The notes under the pieces are model-generated. The model was not told where the DNA came from and did not search any database. It was given only the letters and a program-made list of their open reading frames with translations. Made by a program: the position numbers and the translations under genes. A stretch of DNA of 35,725 bases, from the NCBI GenBank assembly GCA_015852425.1, contig JAAAIG010000210.1, positions 1 through 35,725 of the forward strand, given 5' to 3'. This DNA is from Gryganskiella cystojenkinii (taxonomy: Eukaryota; Mortierellomycota; Mortierellomycetes; Mortierellales; Mortierellaceae). This document shows positions 1 through 10,416 of this stretch, piece after piece (within the stretch, counting starts at the first letter, position 1; each line of letters starts with the position of its first letter).

Positions 1-613
1 TTTTTTTGGTAAAATGAGCGCCTGATGTACCGTACAATCGCGATACAGACGCGCCCACACGGGAATCGTAGCGCGGATTTTGGAGCCGGGAAGTAAACAA
101 AGAAAGGAGTCCAAAAGGATAGGCACAGGACCAAGAACAACGAGGAGGGGGTGCGGTGAGGTTAGATTAACAGACGCTTTTGGTCTGGATGGAAACCAGG
201 TTCGCTCTCACCTCCTGCTGCGAACCTGCCCTCCTTCTCTCTTTCGTTTATCTCTGGATGTGCAGGATAGCTTCACAGTTAATCAGAGCGATGTCCTAAG
301 CGCCACCACGCCTATTTATTTATGCAGCTTGTCAATTTTTTATTTTCGTTTTCGTTTTTGCGCATCTACAACTCCTGTTTGCTTATTGGGGTTGGGAAAC
401 AAACACAGCCCAATCCTGTCTCCGTGCGACGAAGTGCATGTCCTCATAAAGAGCCCAAAGGCATGATCAAGAAAAGTAAAATATCACATATAGCCACAAC
501 GGCCAAGGAGAAGCGGCGATCCATGATATGAGGGCTGGTTTATTAGGTGACATGCAAAACAAGTTTGTGAATTGAAGATCGAAATAAAGCAGGTAGGGGA
601 GAATGCGACCTTC
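1..613. other. Intergenic region and 3' flank of PAC1/LIS1
   Basis: I see no recognisable gene here. Open frames on the plus strand (for example 80-466) give compositionally random peptides without domain motifs. The part nearest 613 is probably the 3' untranslated region of the minus-strand PAC1/LIS1 gene. Confidence 0.5.
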
Positions 614-2844
614 TTAACGACATTGCCAAAGTTTCAGCGTCTGGAGCAAGGAAAAAGAGACAGGGAGAAGAATGAATAATGAAAAAAGGTGAGCGAACGA
701 CGAATGAATGCATTCAGAAACGTCAAAACATTCATTCATGCAAGGTCTCGTTTGTAATTACCAAGTCGACAGATCCCGTGGCAACAACCGGGCTCGTAGT
801 ATTGAATGCGATACATGTCACAAAATGATTGTGTGCCTCCAAGGTCTTCATGCAGCGCCCAGATTTCAAGTCCCAGATTTTGATCGTCTTGTCATCTGAG
901 GCACTCAGAAGGAACTTGCCGGACGGATGGAACACTAGTCCTCGCACCCAGTTGTCATGCCCAATCTAAGAAAAGAGAAGAGAGCGAGTTTGAGTCCAGT
1001 TTATCTCTTTCGAATAGTCGTCAATCACTCGAGTCCAAGACAACAAGACACAACAATCCGTGCATGCCAGTGTTGCGTACCAAAGTGTGAATGCACTGTC
1101 CTGTAGAGTCCCATAACTTGATTGTTTTGTCCCTTGAGCCCGTTGCTACGTATTGCCCGGGCAGCGGCTGGTCCTTTGCGATGGTCTTTGGCTATTATAA
1201 AAACGGCGAAGTTAGCAATCCGAGAACGCCTAAGATATGGCATAAATGGCAGTCAGTGACTCCACCCTGCCCTTGCTTACGTCTATGCCAATGAGTTCTT
1301 TGATGAACGGATAGGATATGATAGGTGCGAATGTTGCACATTCCACGACATGTTCGTGGCTTCTAAACTCGCTCTTGCACTCTCCTGTTGATACCTCCCA
1401 GATGCGTGCAGTCTAGATGAGCGTATACAGTACAAAATGTGTAAGTTGTCAACTTGATCGTGTGTTCGCGGGTCCAAGAAGGTATATATCATGGTTCCTG
1501 CCTGTCACACTATATTCCTCGAAGTGGACGTTCTTACTTGGTCGTTGGAGGAGCTCACCAAAAGGCGGCCATCCTGGCTTGGCTCAATATAGCGAACCCA
1601 CTCCAAATGTCCCGTGATGGTCTTCACGCAGTACCTGACATAAAAAAATAAAAAAGGAAGGTCAGGAAATAGCGAGCCGTATGACGATGTGCAAAAGAGT
1701 TAACGAGCTTTACGAAGACATCACAGATCAGATGACAAACATACCCTGTCGCAACCTCCCACAGCTTGATGGTCTTGTCTCGAGAGGCAGAAGCGATCAT
1801 GTCTCCAGATGGTAAAAATGCAACCGAAGATACGCTGTGATCATGACCAAAGAGTGTCTTCACACACTTATAATCCTGCTGAAGATCCCAGACTTTGATG
1901 CTAAGGTCGTTAGAGCAAGAAACTAGAAAATCACGAGATCGAATGAAGGCAAAGTCCAAAAAAAACACGTCAGAAGATCGAGTCTATCCTTTGTTTTCTT
2001 CCTGCATGATCCAAGTAATGAAAAATAAGTGATGTCGGTTGCGTATGTCTCCTTTACCCAAAAGATTTCCCTTTGCGTCGAAAGAAACATCCTGAACGGC
2101 CTTTGTATGTCCCTTGAGCGTCCTTTCGTATTCGCCAGTCTCGTAGTCGGAAATTCGTATCGTTGTATCTTCGGACGCAGAGGCAATCAAAGAGAACACG
2201 GGATGGAATGCGACCCGAGTGATTGGCATGCGGTGACCAGTCAGTGCCCAGCGCTCTGGTGGTCGAGGGATCCAGTCTACTGAACTCGTTACTTTTCTGA
2301 CAGGAGCATTGCTCAATTCCTCCTGCATCGCTGCCATTTTGTTCTCTAGATCCATGATCTAAAATCGACCAGGAAAAGTATACGAGAGAGCGTAAGGATA
2401 GTTGCATAGTTGTACAATGGACGGGTCTCAACATCCCCAAAAAGCTTCACTAGTGGAGAGGATTCTTGGTGGTCATTTTACCTTCTTTTGCAGTCGGATA
2501 ACCGAGGTCCATTTCTTTTCAAGCAATCCCGAGGACTTTTCCTTTGGTCCTGGTGTGAAACCCTGGTTATTTGTCTCTTTTTGAAGAGCCTGGAAGGACT
2601 CTTTGAAACCACTGGCACTCAGGTAATCAAGGATGGCCTTGTGCCTAAAAGGAAGCCAGTAGCGTAAACAAAAAATGTGTCGTCGTCGTCAGCAATGGGG
2701 TGCGCAATCATTTTTTTACTGAGTCGAGCTGCAGTGACACACGAGAAAGAAGTCCAGTTTCGGACACTCATCCTGCAATGACAAAAAACGATTCCCTTCT
2801 TACAGCTCATCACGCTGCCTGTCGCTTAGAACACTCGTCGACAT
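614..2844 (-). CDS. PAC1: Nuclear distribution protein PAC1/LIS1 (dynein regulator)
   Basis: A 417-residue protein encoded by nine exons: 2844-2804, 2644-2482, 2358-2058, 1922-1745, 1634-1538, 1412-1281, 1191-1081, 965-762 and 640-614. All introns are GT-AG and keep frame. Residues 7-40 form a LisH dimerisation motif ([20 protein letters not shown]), and residues 69-90 a short coiled coil. Seven WD40 repeats follow and end in TLKLWQCR, the same kind of ending as animal LIS1 (about 410 residues). LIS1 binds the cytoplasmic dynein motor domain together with NudE and is needed for nuclear migration along hyphae. The first WD repeat ends in RISDY, so it lacks the usual Trp. The first exon (41 nt) and the last exon (27 nt, eight residues) are very short. 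Identification is firm from length, LisH and WD sequence; the exact start is well supported because LisH begins only six residues in. Confidence 0.95.
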
Positions 2845-4449
2845 TGCTGTGCTTTAACAGGAGGACTTTCTTGTCTTTATCGTTGTTCCTGGACGTATAT
2901 ATATATATCCTGTCGAAAAAAGGGTCCTAGGGAGGAGAGCATAAAACAAGAGAATAATGAGATGAGATCATTATGGGCCTTTCACACCAAGTTGACATAT
3001 TCTGTGTCTTGTTTTTCATATGGCAAAAAATATAGCCCCCAGGTCCTGTCTATGGCTGTTTCGCTGTTGTATGTCGTCCTCATCGTCAGGTTCGTTCCTG
3101 GAGGTAAAGCGTTGGGGCGTGTTCTATCGCGGTCTCTGTCGCCTTTTTTCAGGGAAGCACGAGGTCTCATGGAAGCGCACTTGTGGTTGAGGGACAAAAA
3201 TGTCCTTCAATTAATCAATGTGGTCGCCAGTTGAGCAGGTGACAACAATGGAGGATCGCTTACTCTCTCACTCTCTCAGTCTTCTTTTCGTCTGTTGGGC
3301 AGCAAGAGTTCAAAAGAAGAAGGATATGGCGGCCGAGAGGGGGGGGGAGGAGAGTTTGATGGAGACGAGAGAATGAAATGAAAGGAGTGAAATGGAGGGT
3401 ATGGATGATAAGGAAAGAATTGATTGAAAAAGATGAAGAAAAAAAAAAAAAAAAAATAAAGAGCAAAATCAAAGTGGCTCACAGAATGAGAGAAAGGACA
3501 GGACTCACAAACGGACAAAAGGGGCACCCAAACGCAGCAATGCTCGTCCACGAGCCACCGCGTAGGCAGGAAATGAAAAAAACAAACCTCAAATAAAAAA
3601 TTGCCTTTAAGAGAGTCTTGGTATTCCTGAAAGCTGGCCTTTGGCTATCAGATGGGATCCTGATCCAGCGAGTTCGGAAGCATAGCCTAGGACATGGCTG
3701 TTACTTCCAAGCTGTGGATCTCGAACGAATAAAAGAGTATTCAATTACCAAAGGCTGCCAAGGTTGCAGTGTAATGTTTTATGAAAAGTATGAATGTCGC
3801 TCGATTATGCGACCAGGCTCTACGACTCTCGCGATCCAAAGAAGATATTATTACCATGCTCAAGTATCTCTGTCACACTGCATCTTGGACCGAACGCGGT
3901 AGGTTCCGATCTTGCCTTGTTAATGGACTGGCACAGCATCTCGTGGCAGTTTGGGTTTGGATTGAAGAGCATGAACGGTCACCTTGCGTGGAAGCGACCA
4001 AACAAGATAGAAAACGTTTCTCTAACATCCGAGGAGTCGGCAGTGGCCACACCAGTGCTTGCGAGAAGGACGACTTGGAACGAATACTAGATCGGGTCTC
4101 ATTGTGTATTGAAAGAGAAAAGGCTGCAGCGCGCGAAAGTTTTGTTTGCCAGCATCTGACTGGAGCGGGTGACGAGTTGTCGAAAGATGGCTTCTCTTTT
4201 ATACTTTTTGTTGCTTTCGATCGCATAAAATAACAGAAAGGGGTAATGCTGAGAGGACGCGATTTTGTCAAACAAAATTTGAGTTGTTGGGATCAACATT
4301 ATGCACAACAACGGAGAACCGACCAAAATCCTGGTAGAATACAAAATAGACATACAAGCCGCGATGGATGTCCAGCGCTGGTCGGAAGACGTACTGAATA
4401 TAAAGTGATTATTTATTGTTAGGACAGAACAAAAAATGAAACCATTGCC
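2845..4449. other. Intergenic region, no gene recognised
   Basis: This stretch holds homopolymer A runs (for example 3440-3457) and pyrimidine/purine-rich DNA. Open frames on both strands between 3600 and 4270 overlap each other (150 residues on plus, 132 on minus). Neither has a recognisable motif, and they look like chance frames. The part just above 2844 should be the PAC1 promoter, and the part just below 4450 the 3' flank of the dioxygenase gene. Confidence 0.5.
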
Positions 4450-5379
4450 TTATTCCGTGATAGGGGTGGCAATATTGTAGATGGTGGCACCGGCAGAGTA
4501 ATCCTTGCCCTCCTCACGGTCTGAAATTGGTGGGAAAAGACGTCTCTTCTCGTCGTAGTAGTGATCGCGAAAGTCACCCTCCTTGGCCTGGTTGTAAGTC
4601 AAGTAAACAGCCTTGCGAGGCTCCTTGGTCTTGTTATCGCCGGATCGGTGAGCGAGATAAGCTCCGAAGACCAAGAGACAGCCGGGGCGGGTCTCTACTG
4701 GGATCCACTCGTGCTTTTCGCACCACTCGCGGTTAATGGACCCATCTTTCTTTTCTTGAGCAAGGACTCCGTGGACGTGAGAGCAGGGCACGACCTCGAG
4801 GCATCCATTGGCCTGGGTGGTGGGATCGATAGTGAACATGGCGGTGGCATGGGTGACCTGGCCGAACTGAATGAAAGCAGGGGCATCCTGGTGGGCAGGG
4901 AAACCTATTTTGATTTGTTTGCATTTTTTTTTCGTGAGCATGTTGTGTTCAAGGAAACTAAGCGTTCTCTTCGCTCAGTCGGTTCGAAAATAACAAACCA
5001 ACGAATACTCCTTACCTCCGCCACCAGCAAGCTTGTAGTTGATCTTCTCCTTGAAGAGCACATACTCAACTCCGCCGTTGAGCTTGGCAAGGACGTTCAA
5101 GACGCGAGGCCCTCGGACGTACTCGCGCATTCTCTCGTGGAAGGGCGTGAAGTTTTCCGTACGGCAAAGTTGTTTCTCGTTGGTTTCGGTATTACGCTCA
5201 TAGTATTGCATCCATTTGTTTTTTGCGTCGGGCCACTGAGAGACCTCTGTGCAGATATCGACCAACTCGCGGTGCTCTTCCACCGAGAAGAAGTCCTCGA
5301 TGAGAAGGAACCCCTCGCGGTGATAGGACTCGACTTGTTCCTCGGTGAGATGGTAATCGGACAACGGTGTGACAGTCAT
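4450..5379 (-). CDS. PhyH-family Fe(II)/2-oxoglutarate dioxygenase, PhnY-like candidate
   Basis: Two exons (5379-5016 and 4904-4450; 111-bp GT-AG intron) encode 272 residues, a normal size for the phytanoyl-CoA dioxygenase (PhyH) family. The HxD iron motif is at H126-Q-D128 (GFPAHQDAPAF), the distal iron ligand is H207 (AHRSGDN), and R218, eleven residues further on, fits the 2-oxoglutarate-binding Arg. The N-terminus reads as a typical PhyH start (LTEEQVESYHREGFLLIEDF). PhyH enzymes hydroxylate a carbon using Fe(II), O2 and 2-oxoglutarate. Substrates vary widely: phytanoyl-CoA, small amines, and 2-aminoethylphosphonate for PhnY. No peroxisomal PTS1 is visible, as it ends ATPITE. It is divergent from a PhnZ-like HD oxygenase at 6397, which makes a PhnY-like role attractive, but the substrate is inference. 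The intron lies just before the HxD motif and removes only a few possible bases from the frame. Confidence 0.9.
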
Positions 5380-6396
5380 TTTGCAGGGATGGTGTGAGTG
5401 TGGAGATATGGGCGAGTGCAGAGATTGTAGGTTGAGAGTGGATATAGAACAGACCTCGGAGAGAGAGTGGGGAGAGTCGATCCTTTTAAAGGCAAGAGCG
5501 ACCAGAGAGAGCAACAAAATCAACGATTGAATAGAACGAAACAACAGAGAGATTTTGTTATTTAAAAATCGGTCGGTCGCTTTTCGTGTCCTCCCATTGA
5601 CAAAAGAACAAGAAGGACGAGCAAGACAACACGAGAGAAAAAACTGAAGTCCATTTCGACTGAGTTTCCATAAAAAAATAATAGGTTGAATTGAAAGAAA
5701 GTTTATTTTTTTTTGCCGTACCCAGTCCATTCGGTTGTAGCCCAACAAGAGGGGCACGTGCAGTAAGGGGAGACATTGGGTGCTTGATGAATATTGGGCT
5801 CGTGGGGAAATGAGTGCGGAATAACTCAAAGTCACTTCGGGAGGAACTGTTAGTCAGCTCATTCTCCGGACCTCACGCACACTTGCAATTATGCGCCCAT
5901 CCTATTTTATTTCTCTTTTCGTACCATTCTTTGAACTTGATTCTCCAACAAAACGGCGACGAGATTCATCGTCTATCTTTGTTTATCAAACCACAAAAAA
6001 AAAAAACTCTCCCCTCTCTTTGGAAACAATTCGTTCTGGAAAAACTCTGGAAAAATACGACAAATAACAAATAAACAGGCGGAAGTCAGAATGTGCTCAT
6101 ATCCTTGTGTCCCATTGAAAACGGATATGGTTCCCGTAGTTGCCGAGGTGTCTGAAAAAACAAAGAAGAGGACCAATCCTTGATCGCACGTGGAGCTATT
6201 TCGCTGGGGTGCGCTTCTCCGCGATAACTCTAACGCCACTCACCACTTTCTTTTTATCATCACGACTTGTCACGACCTGTCCACTTTTTCTCATTTTCTG
6301 TTCTTTAATCCCTTTTTCTCATTCTTCTTTCCTTTTTCCTGTTCCTTTCATTTTCGGTAGTCCATAGCCAACGCATCAAATCAATCCATATCTATA
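5380..6396. promoter_or_regulatory. Shared divergent promoter of the PhyH and HD oxygenase genes
   Basis: About 1 kb separates the two divergent starts and contains no recognisable gene. A perfect palindrome GCACGTGC lies at 5754-5761. CACGTG is the core bound by bHLH factors such as yeast Pho4 and Neurospora NUC-1 (phosphate starvation), but also by Cbf1-type and other bHLH proteins. A pyrimidine-rich tract at about 6270-6360 precedes the plus-strand start, as is common just upstream of fungal start codons. Whether the two genes are co-regulated is inference. Confidence 0.5.
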
Positions 6397-7029
6397 ATGG
6401 CACCACAACACGAAATCAACGCTCAGCAGACGGTTGAGAACATCTTCACCATTCTCGAGGATGGAAGCAAGAAAGAGTATCTCGGCGAGGACATTTCACA
6501 ACTCGAGCATTCCCTCCAGACGGCCCAGCAAGCTCGAGACGACAACGCTGACGACGAGACTGTCATTGCCGCTCTCTTGCACGATATCGGTCAATTTTGC
6601 GATAGACAAACAGCGATGGACATTATGGCTGAAGCATCGGAGCTAGCAGATAAGACGAATTCGGCGAACACTGTCAAGGTCGGCGTCAAGGGACACGAGT
6701 ACATTGGTGGCCAGTACCTTCGGAGGTTAGGATTCAGCGAGAAGGTCGCTCAGCTCGTCGAGGCTCATGTTGTTGCCAAGCGTTACCTCACCGCCACCGA
6801 TATGGCCTACTACGATGGACTCAGCTCTGCCAGCAAAGCGTCGCTCAAGTATCAGGGTGGACCCTTCTCGGATGAGCAAGTCAAGGAGTTCGAGAAGGAT
6901 CCTTTGTTCCGCGAGAAGGTCCAGTTGCGTTTGTGGGACGACAAGGCCAAGGTTGTCGGACTCGATCTTCCCGGTTTGGAGTCATACAAGGATGTTGCAG
7001 TCCAGCATTTGTTAAGAACAACGGCCTAA
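6397..7029 (+). CDS. PhnZ-like HD-domain mixed-valent diiron oxygenase candidate
   Basis: A single intronless exon of 210 residues. HD-type metal ligands are visible at H38, H62-D63, H100, H124 and D181. Their spacing (24 residues from H38 to H62, 24 from H100 to H124) matches what I recall for PhnZ (H34, H58-D59, H80, H104, D161). It also has the PhnZ-type Tyr and Glu before the first His (Y28, E31 in EYLGEDISQLEH), K128 four residues after H124, S146, and R178 three before D181. PhnZ uses Fe(II)/Fe(III) and O2 to cleave (R)-2-amino-1-hydroxyethylphosphonate to glycine and phosphate; TmpB and myo-inositol oxygenase are relatives. One difference is Q66 where I recall a His (HDIGQF). The divergent neighbour is a PhyH dioxygenase, the class of PhnY, which makes the PhnZ substrate. 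Membership of the HD oxygenase family is strong; phosphonate as substrate is inference. Confidence 0.85.
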   Translation: MAPQHEINAQQTVENIFTILEDGSKKEYLGEDISQLEHSLQTAQQARDDNADDETVIAALLHDIGQFCDRQTAMDIMAEASELADKTNSANTVKVGVKGHEYIGGQYLRRLGFSEKVAQLVEAHVVAKRYLTATDMAYYDGLSSASKASLKYQGGPFSDEQVKEFEKDPLFREKVQLRLWDDKAKVVGLDLPGLESYKDVAVQHLLRTTA

Positions 7030-8694
7030 AAGAAATTCCAGTGGTTTAGAATTGTTCATAAAGATTTGTCATTTTACTCCATTACTCCTGTGTGCGACTC
7101 TCTTGTTGGATCACGAATTGGCGAGCACAGAAAGAACGAAAAACGGCTCGTTTGCGAAACGACTCTGCATTGAGCAGCAAGACGAGTGCAAAAAATGTTG
7201 AGCTGAAATTGACGAAAGACGAGCCTCTTACCAGAGTTAACTTAACGGAAGTAGAGGTGCTCGACTGAGTCATTCGTGATCGAAGGTTCGAGAACTTCGA
7301 CACATGAGTTGCCTTGAAGTCCGAGCAATCGAATGCAAGTAAAGAATAGCCTTTCCACTTAAAGAATAACCTTTCCACTTTGTGTTGCTCTTCCCCAGAG
7401 GTTTACGCCAAAAGAATATTCTTGCTTCCCATGGGCTGCATCGCAAAATGAATCGCCAATTTTTCCGCCTCTGGAACAACTTGACAAAAATGGTGTCGGG
7501 GAACCTCCAAACAAAAGCAAATTTGATGGGGTTCACTCAAAAACTAAAAAAGAGAGGACCCGGACTAACTTTTCGGCTCTGGAGAATTGACAAATAATCC
7601 GCGAGCACGACAACTGTACCAAGAAACGCCGTTGAAGTAAACAATGGAAACAGTCGTCGGGATTGCAATCTTGTTGGTCATGACAGAAAATGTTAAAGCC
7701 CAGGCCGCCCGGCATGATCTAAATTGCTCTCTTGTTTGAATATTTTTTTTAGCATCTGCGCTCTGCTTTTGTGAATGCGCTATTTTTTTTTTTTTTCCAG
7801 TCTCTCGATTAACCTGTTCGCTCGCCTATGTTTGTCACTTGTGGCAGAAGAACTAAGGAAACGAAAGAGAGCGCATATGGTTCAATATCGTGTAGTCATC
7901 ATGCTATGCTCCCTTTACTCCGATATTCCTTTGCTGAAAAAATGTCCCTCATACTTCTCCGGACACCGTGGATTCTCTATTGAGTTCTCACTCCACAGAA
8001 AACGATTGCGACCCCCTATGATCAAGCAGACCTTTCAGCTGTTTCTCCTTTCCGTTCAAAGATGCATGTAGGCCAGGCTCGGCCCCATCTAGGGTACAGG
8101 GACCTTCCTTAATTTCGTTTTGGAACAGAACAAAAATATCGTTATGGACCCACAATAGCCCACCTTGAAGCCAACCACGATGATCTTCGAATTTCTTCTT
8201 TCTACAAAATCCTTTTTTAATACCTTGACCGAGGCCTTCGTCGGGGAAGGCCACATCGTCCTTTGTGTTTTCTCATCCACCAACGACCGGCAGTCACTGT
8301 CGATATCGGACAGCGGATACTCTTTACGGACTGCTGAGGGCCGTGAAGACTCTTGGAAAGTGTGAAGGTTTGGTTCTTTCCAAAGAAGAGAGTGAATGAA
8401 TGGAAGTCAGAGTCGGGGGAGTGGCGAGTGAAGGACGAGGACTCTTCACTGTAACAGCTAACAGCATAGCAGTATTACGAAAACGAACCAGTTCCATATT
8501 GAAAAAGGACCTCTGCTTCATTGTTGTTTGAACACTTTGTTGCTTCTCGTTTTTGAAAGTCGTCAGCCTGGCCCGTCGGACCGCTTGCTTTGGACAGTTG
8601 AGCAGAAACTCTTTATTAACAGACCTGCAAATGGCGCACACTAAGGACGTGGTCCGTGACAGAGACATAAAAAAGTAAAAAAAAAAAGGTGAGC
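7030..8694. other. Intergenic region between the HD oxygenase and eIF5A
   Basis: No gene recognised. It should hold the 3' ends of two convergent genes. A 20-bp unit is directly repeated at 7341-7360 and 7361-7380, differing at one base. Open frames on the minus strand (7988-8254, 8324-8698) give peptides without motifs; the second may be eIF5A 3' untranslated region. Confidence 0.5.
7341..7380. repeat. Tandem direct repeat, two 20-bp units
   Basis: The unit AAAGAATAGCCTTTCCACTT is followed at once by a copy with one G-to-A change. It is probably a slippage or local duplication event in intergenic DNA. No function is suggested by position. Confidence 0.9.
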
Positions 8695-9228
8695 TCAAGC
8701 TCTGGGTGCCTCCCTGTGAGAGATGACTGCTTCCTCACCCATCGCGTTGATGACCGTGACAATCAACTCCTTTCCGGATTCGAAATCCTCTCGGATCTGA
8801 TCCCCCAATTCTCCCTCAGGAACTCTCACATCATCCTTGGAAAGGACCGCCTTCACTCTCACTCCGTCTACAATCGTCAACAAATTCAAAAAGCCATCAT
8901 CGATGTCCAAGACCGTGTACTCGGCTCGGTCGATCAAAGGGACCTCCATATTATGGGTCGAAGGCGAACGACCGTCCAGCTTCTTGCCTGTAAAGATGTC
9001 AAGACCGACCAAATGAACCTTGGCATGGCCGTGTTTTCCCGCCTTAGAGGTCGTCATTTCGATAATTTTGCAAGGACGAGTCTTGATAACGACATAGCCG
9101 CTCTTGCGAAGAGCTGAACACTGGACTGGGACCGTCAAAGAAGCCCCGGAAGTCGAAGCACCTTCGACTAGGACGTTGTGCAGCTCGTCATGGTTGGAAT
9201 TGTTGCCGTTGCTGTTGAGAGTGGTCAT
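8695..9228 (-). CDS. eIF5A: Translation factor eIF5A
   Basis: An intronless frame of 177 residues. The hypusination loop is intact (SKAGKHGHAK), with K65 as the expected hypusine lysine; most homologues have TGKHGHAK, so an Ala replaces Thr here. The N-terminal SH3-like domain (QCSALRKSGYVVIKTRPCKI) and C-terminal OB-fold (VPEGELGDQI, ELIVTVINAMGEEAVI) are both present. The protein is longer than human eIF5A (154 residues), mainly through an Asn/Ser-rich N-terminal leader that places the conserved QCSALRK about 18 residues later. eIF5A rescues stalled ribosomes at polyproline and other slow peptide bonds and promotes termination. It is modified by deoxyhypusine synthase and deoxyhypusine hydroxylase. 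Identification is certain; use of the first ATG rather than a downstream start is likely because no other Met lies before the domain. Confidence 0.96.
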   Translation of the reverse strand: MTTLNSNGNNSNHDELHNVLVEGASTSGASLTVPVQCSALRKSGYVVIKTRPCKIIEMTTSKAGKHGHAKVHLVGLDIFTGKKLDGRSPSTHNMEVPLIDRAEYTVLDIDDGFLNLLTIVDGVRVKAVLSKDDVRVPEGELGDQIREDFESGKELIVTVINAMGEEAVISHREAPRA

Positions 9229-9732
9229 GATGGTGTTCAGGAGAGGTGCGGTTGGTCGAGAGATGGTAGAGAGGATGAGGCAGATGTGCTGGGGCTAAAG
9301 GGCTCTTAAAGCATCTTTTCGATTTTATATGCAGATAGAACAGCTGCGACCAAAAAAAACATAGAAAAACTGCGGTTTTTTTGCATACTGAAATGAAGAA
9401 CCAGCCTCCCGCAGTAATCTTCTCCAGTCAAAAGAGTCGCTCGACGTGTTCACTGCGAGAGGCCCGGCCCGAAGGCAAGGGATTAAAGGGGGGGACTTCA
9501 AATATACGAGAAACAAGCAACACCATGGGTACTGCTATGTTTTCCCGCTCAAGAATTTCGGTGAAAAAGAAAATCCACTTAATGAAATAGACAAAAGTTT
9601 CATCGGAGCATTATTGATGACGATAACAAATGTCCAATATGGACAATCCCTTCTTATTGAACTGTTGGTCTAGTTCCATCAACTCGGGGTCTCCTTCTCA
9701 CTCTACAGTCAGCCTTCCCCTTCTTCTCCTGC
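9229..9732. other. Intergenic: eIF5A upstream region and EDC4 3' flank
   Basis: About 500 bp that I expect to contain the eIF5A promoter and 5' leader, then the 3' untranslated region of EDC4. A GC-rich patch (9463-9495) stands out from A/T-rich surroundings. No gene seen. Confidence 0.45.
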
Positions 9733-10384
9733 TCAATGTTGCATGCCTTGGACATGTCGCAAAAGTGACTGTAACATGTTCCTCTGCGGGCTGACTTCGT
9801 TGCTCTTCGAGAGCTCCTCATACGTCTCTTCCAATCTGCGCTGAACAGCCGGTAAGATGCGTGACATATGATCACATAGGAGAGGGTCCTTGGGGTTCAA
9901 TCGCAACAGAATCTCCTGAAGCCAGGTGAGCTTGACTCCCAAGCTGTGTCCCAGCAATTGCTCGTTCGCCAAATGATGCGTCAATGCAAGGAGGACTGGT
10001 TGACTAAGGGTACCACTTGGGTTTGTGGACGTGGGCTGGAAAACAGCTCGCGGTGAAACTTTGCTGCAGATATAAAAGACAGCCTGTGGGTCGTTGGTCG
10101 AAAGTGCATGAGTGAATGCATTCTCAAAGTCGCCATATGCGATCAGCTGATTCACCGCTGCCGTTTGCTTGTTTTCCACAGGCGAGGCTTGTTGTGAAGG
10201 TCGACGAGTGTCGGCGCCGTACCCGCCAGACGACGCTCGTGGAGACATAGAGTCCCCTTGCAGTGCTCGTTGAAGTCCAGAGGTCACGCTTCGGCGATGT
10301 TGGTCCATGCCTCCTCGCATCTGGTTGCCAAATGACGCCTCTGACATGGCTTGCGGGGTCTGTTGTTGGTGTTGCTGTTGTTGT

Positions 10385-10416
<32 letters not shown>

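Noticed and set aside
3618..4271. Possible small gene(s) from overlapping open frames on both strands
   Set aside because: Frames of similar length exist on both strands, none has a recognisable motif or plausible exon joining, and composition looks non-coding.
4561..5397. A 278-residue open frame on the plus strand
   Set aside because: It is antisense to both exons and the intron of the PhyH gene, which has clear catalytic motifs. The plus-strand peptide shows no domain and follows from codon bias on the other strand.
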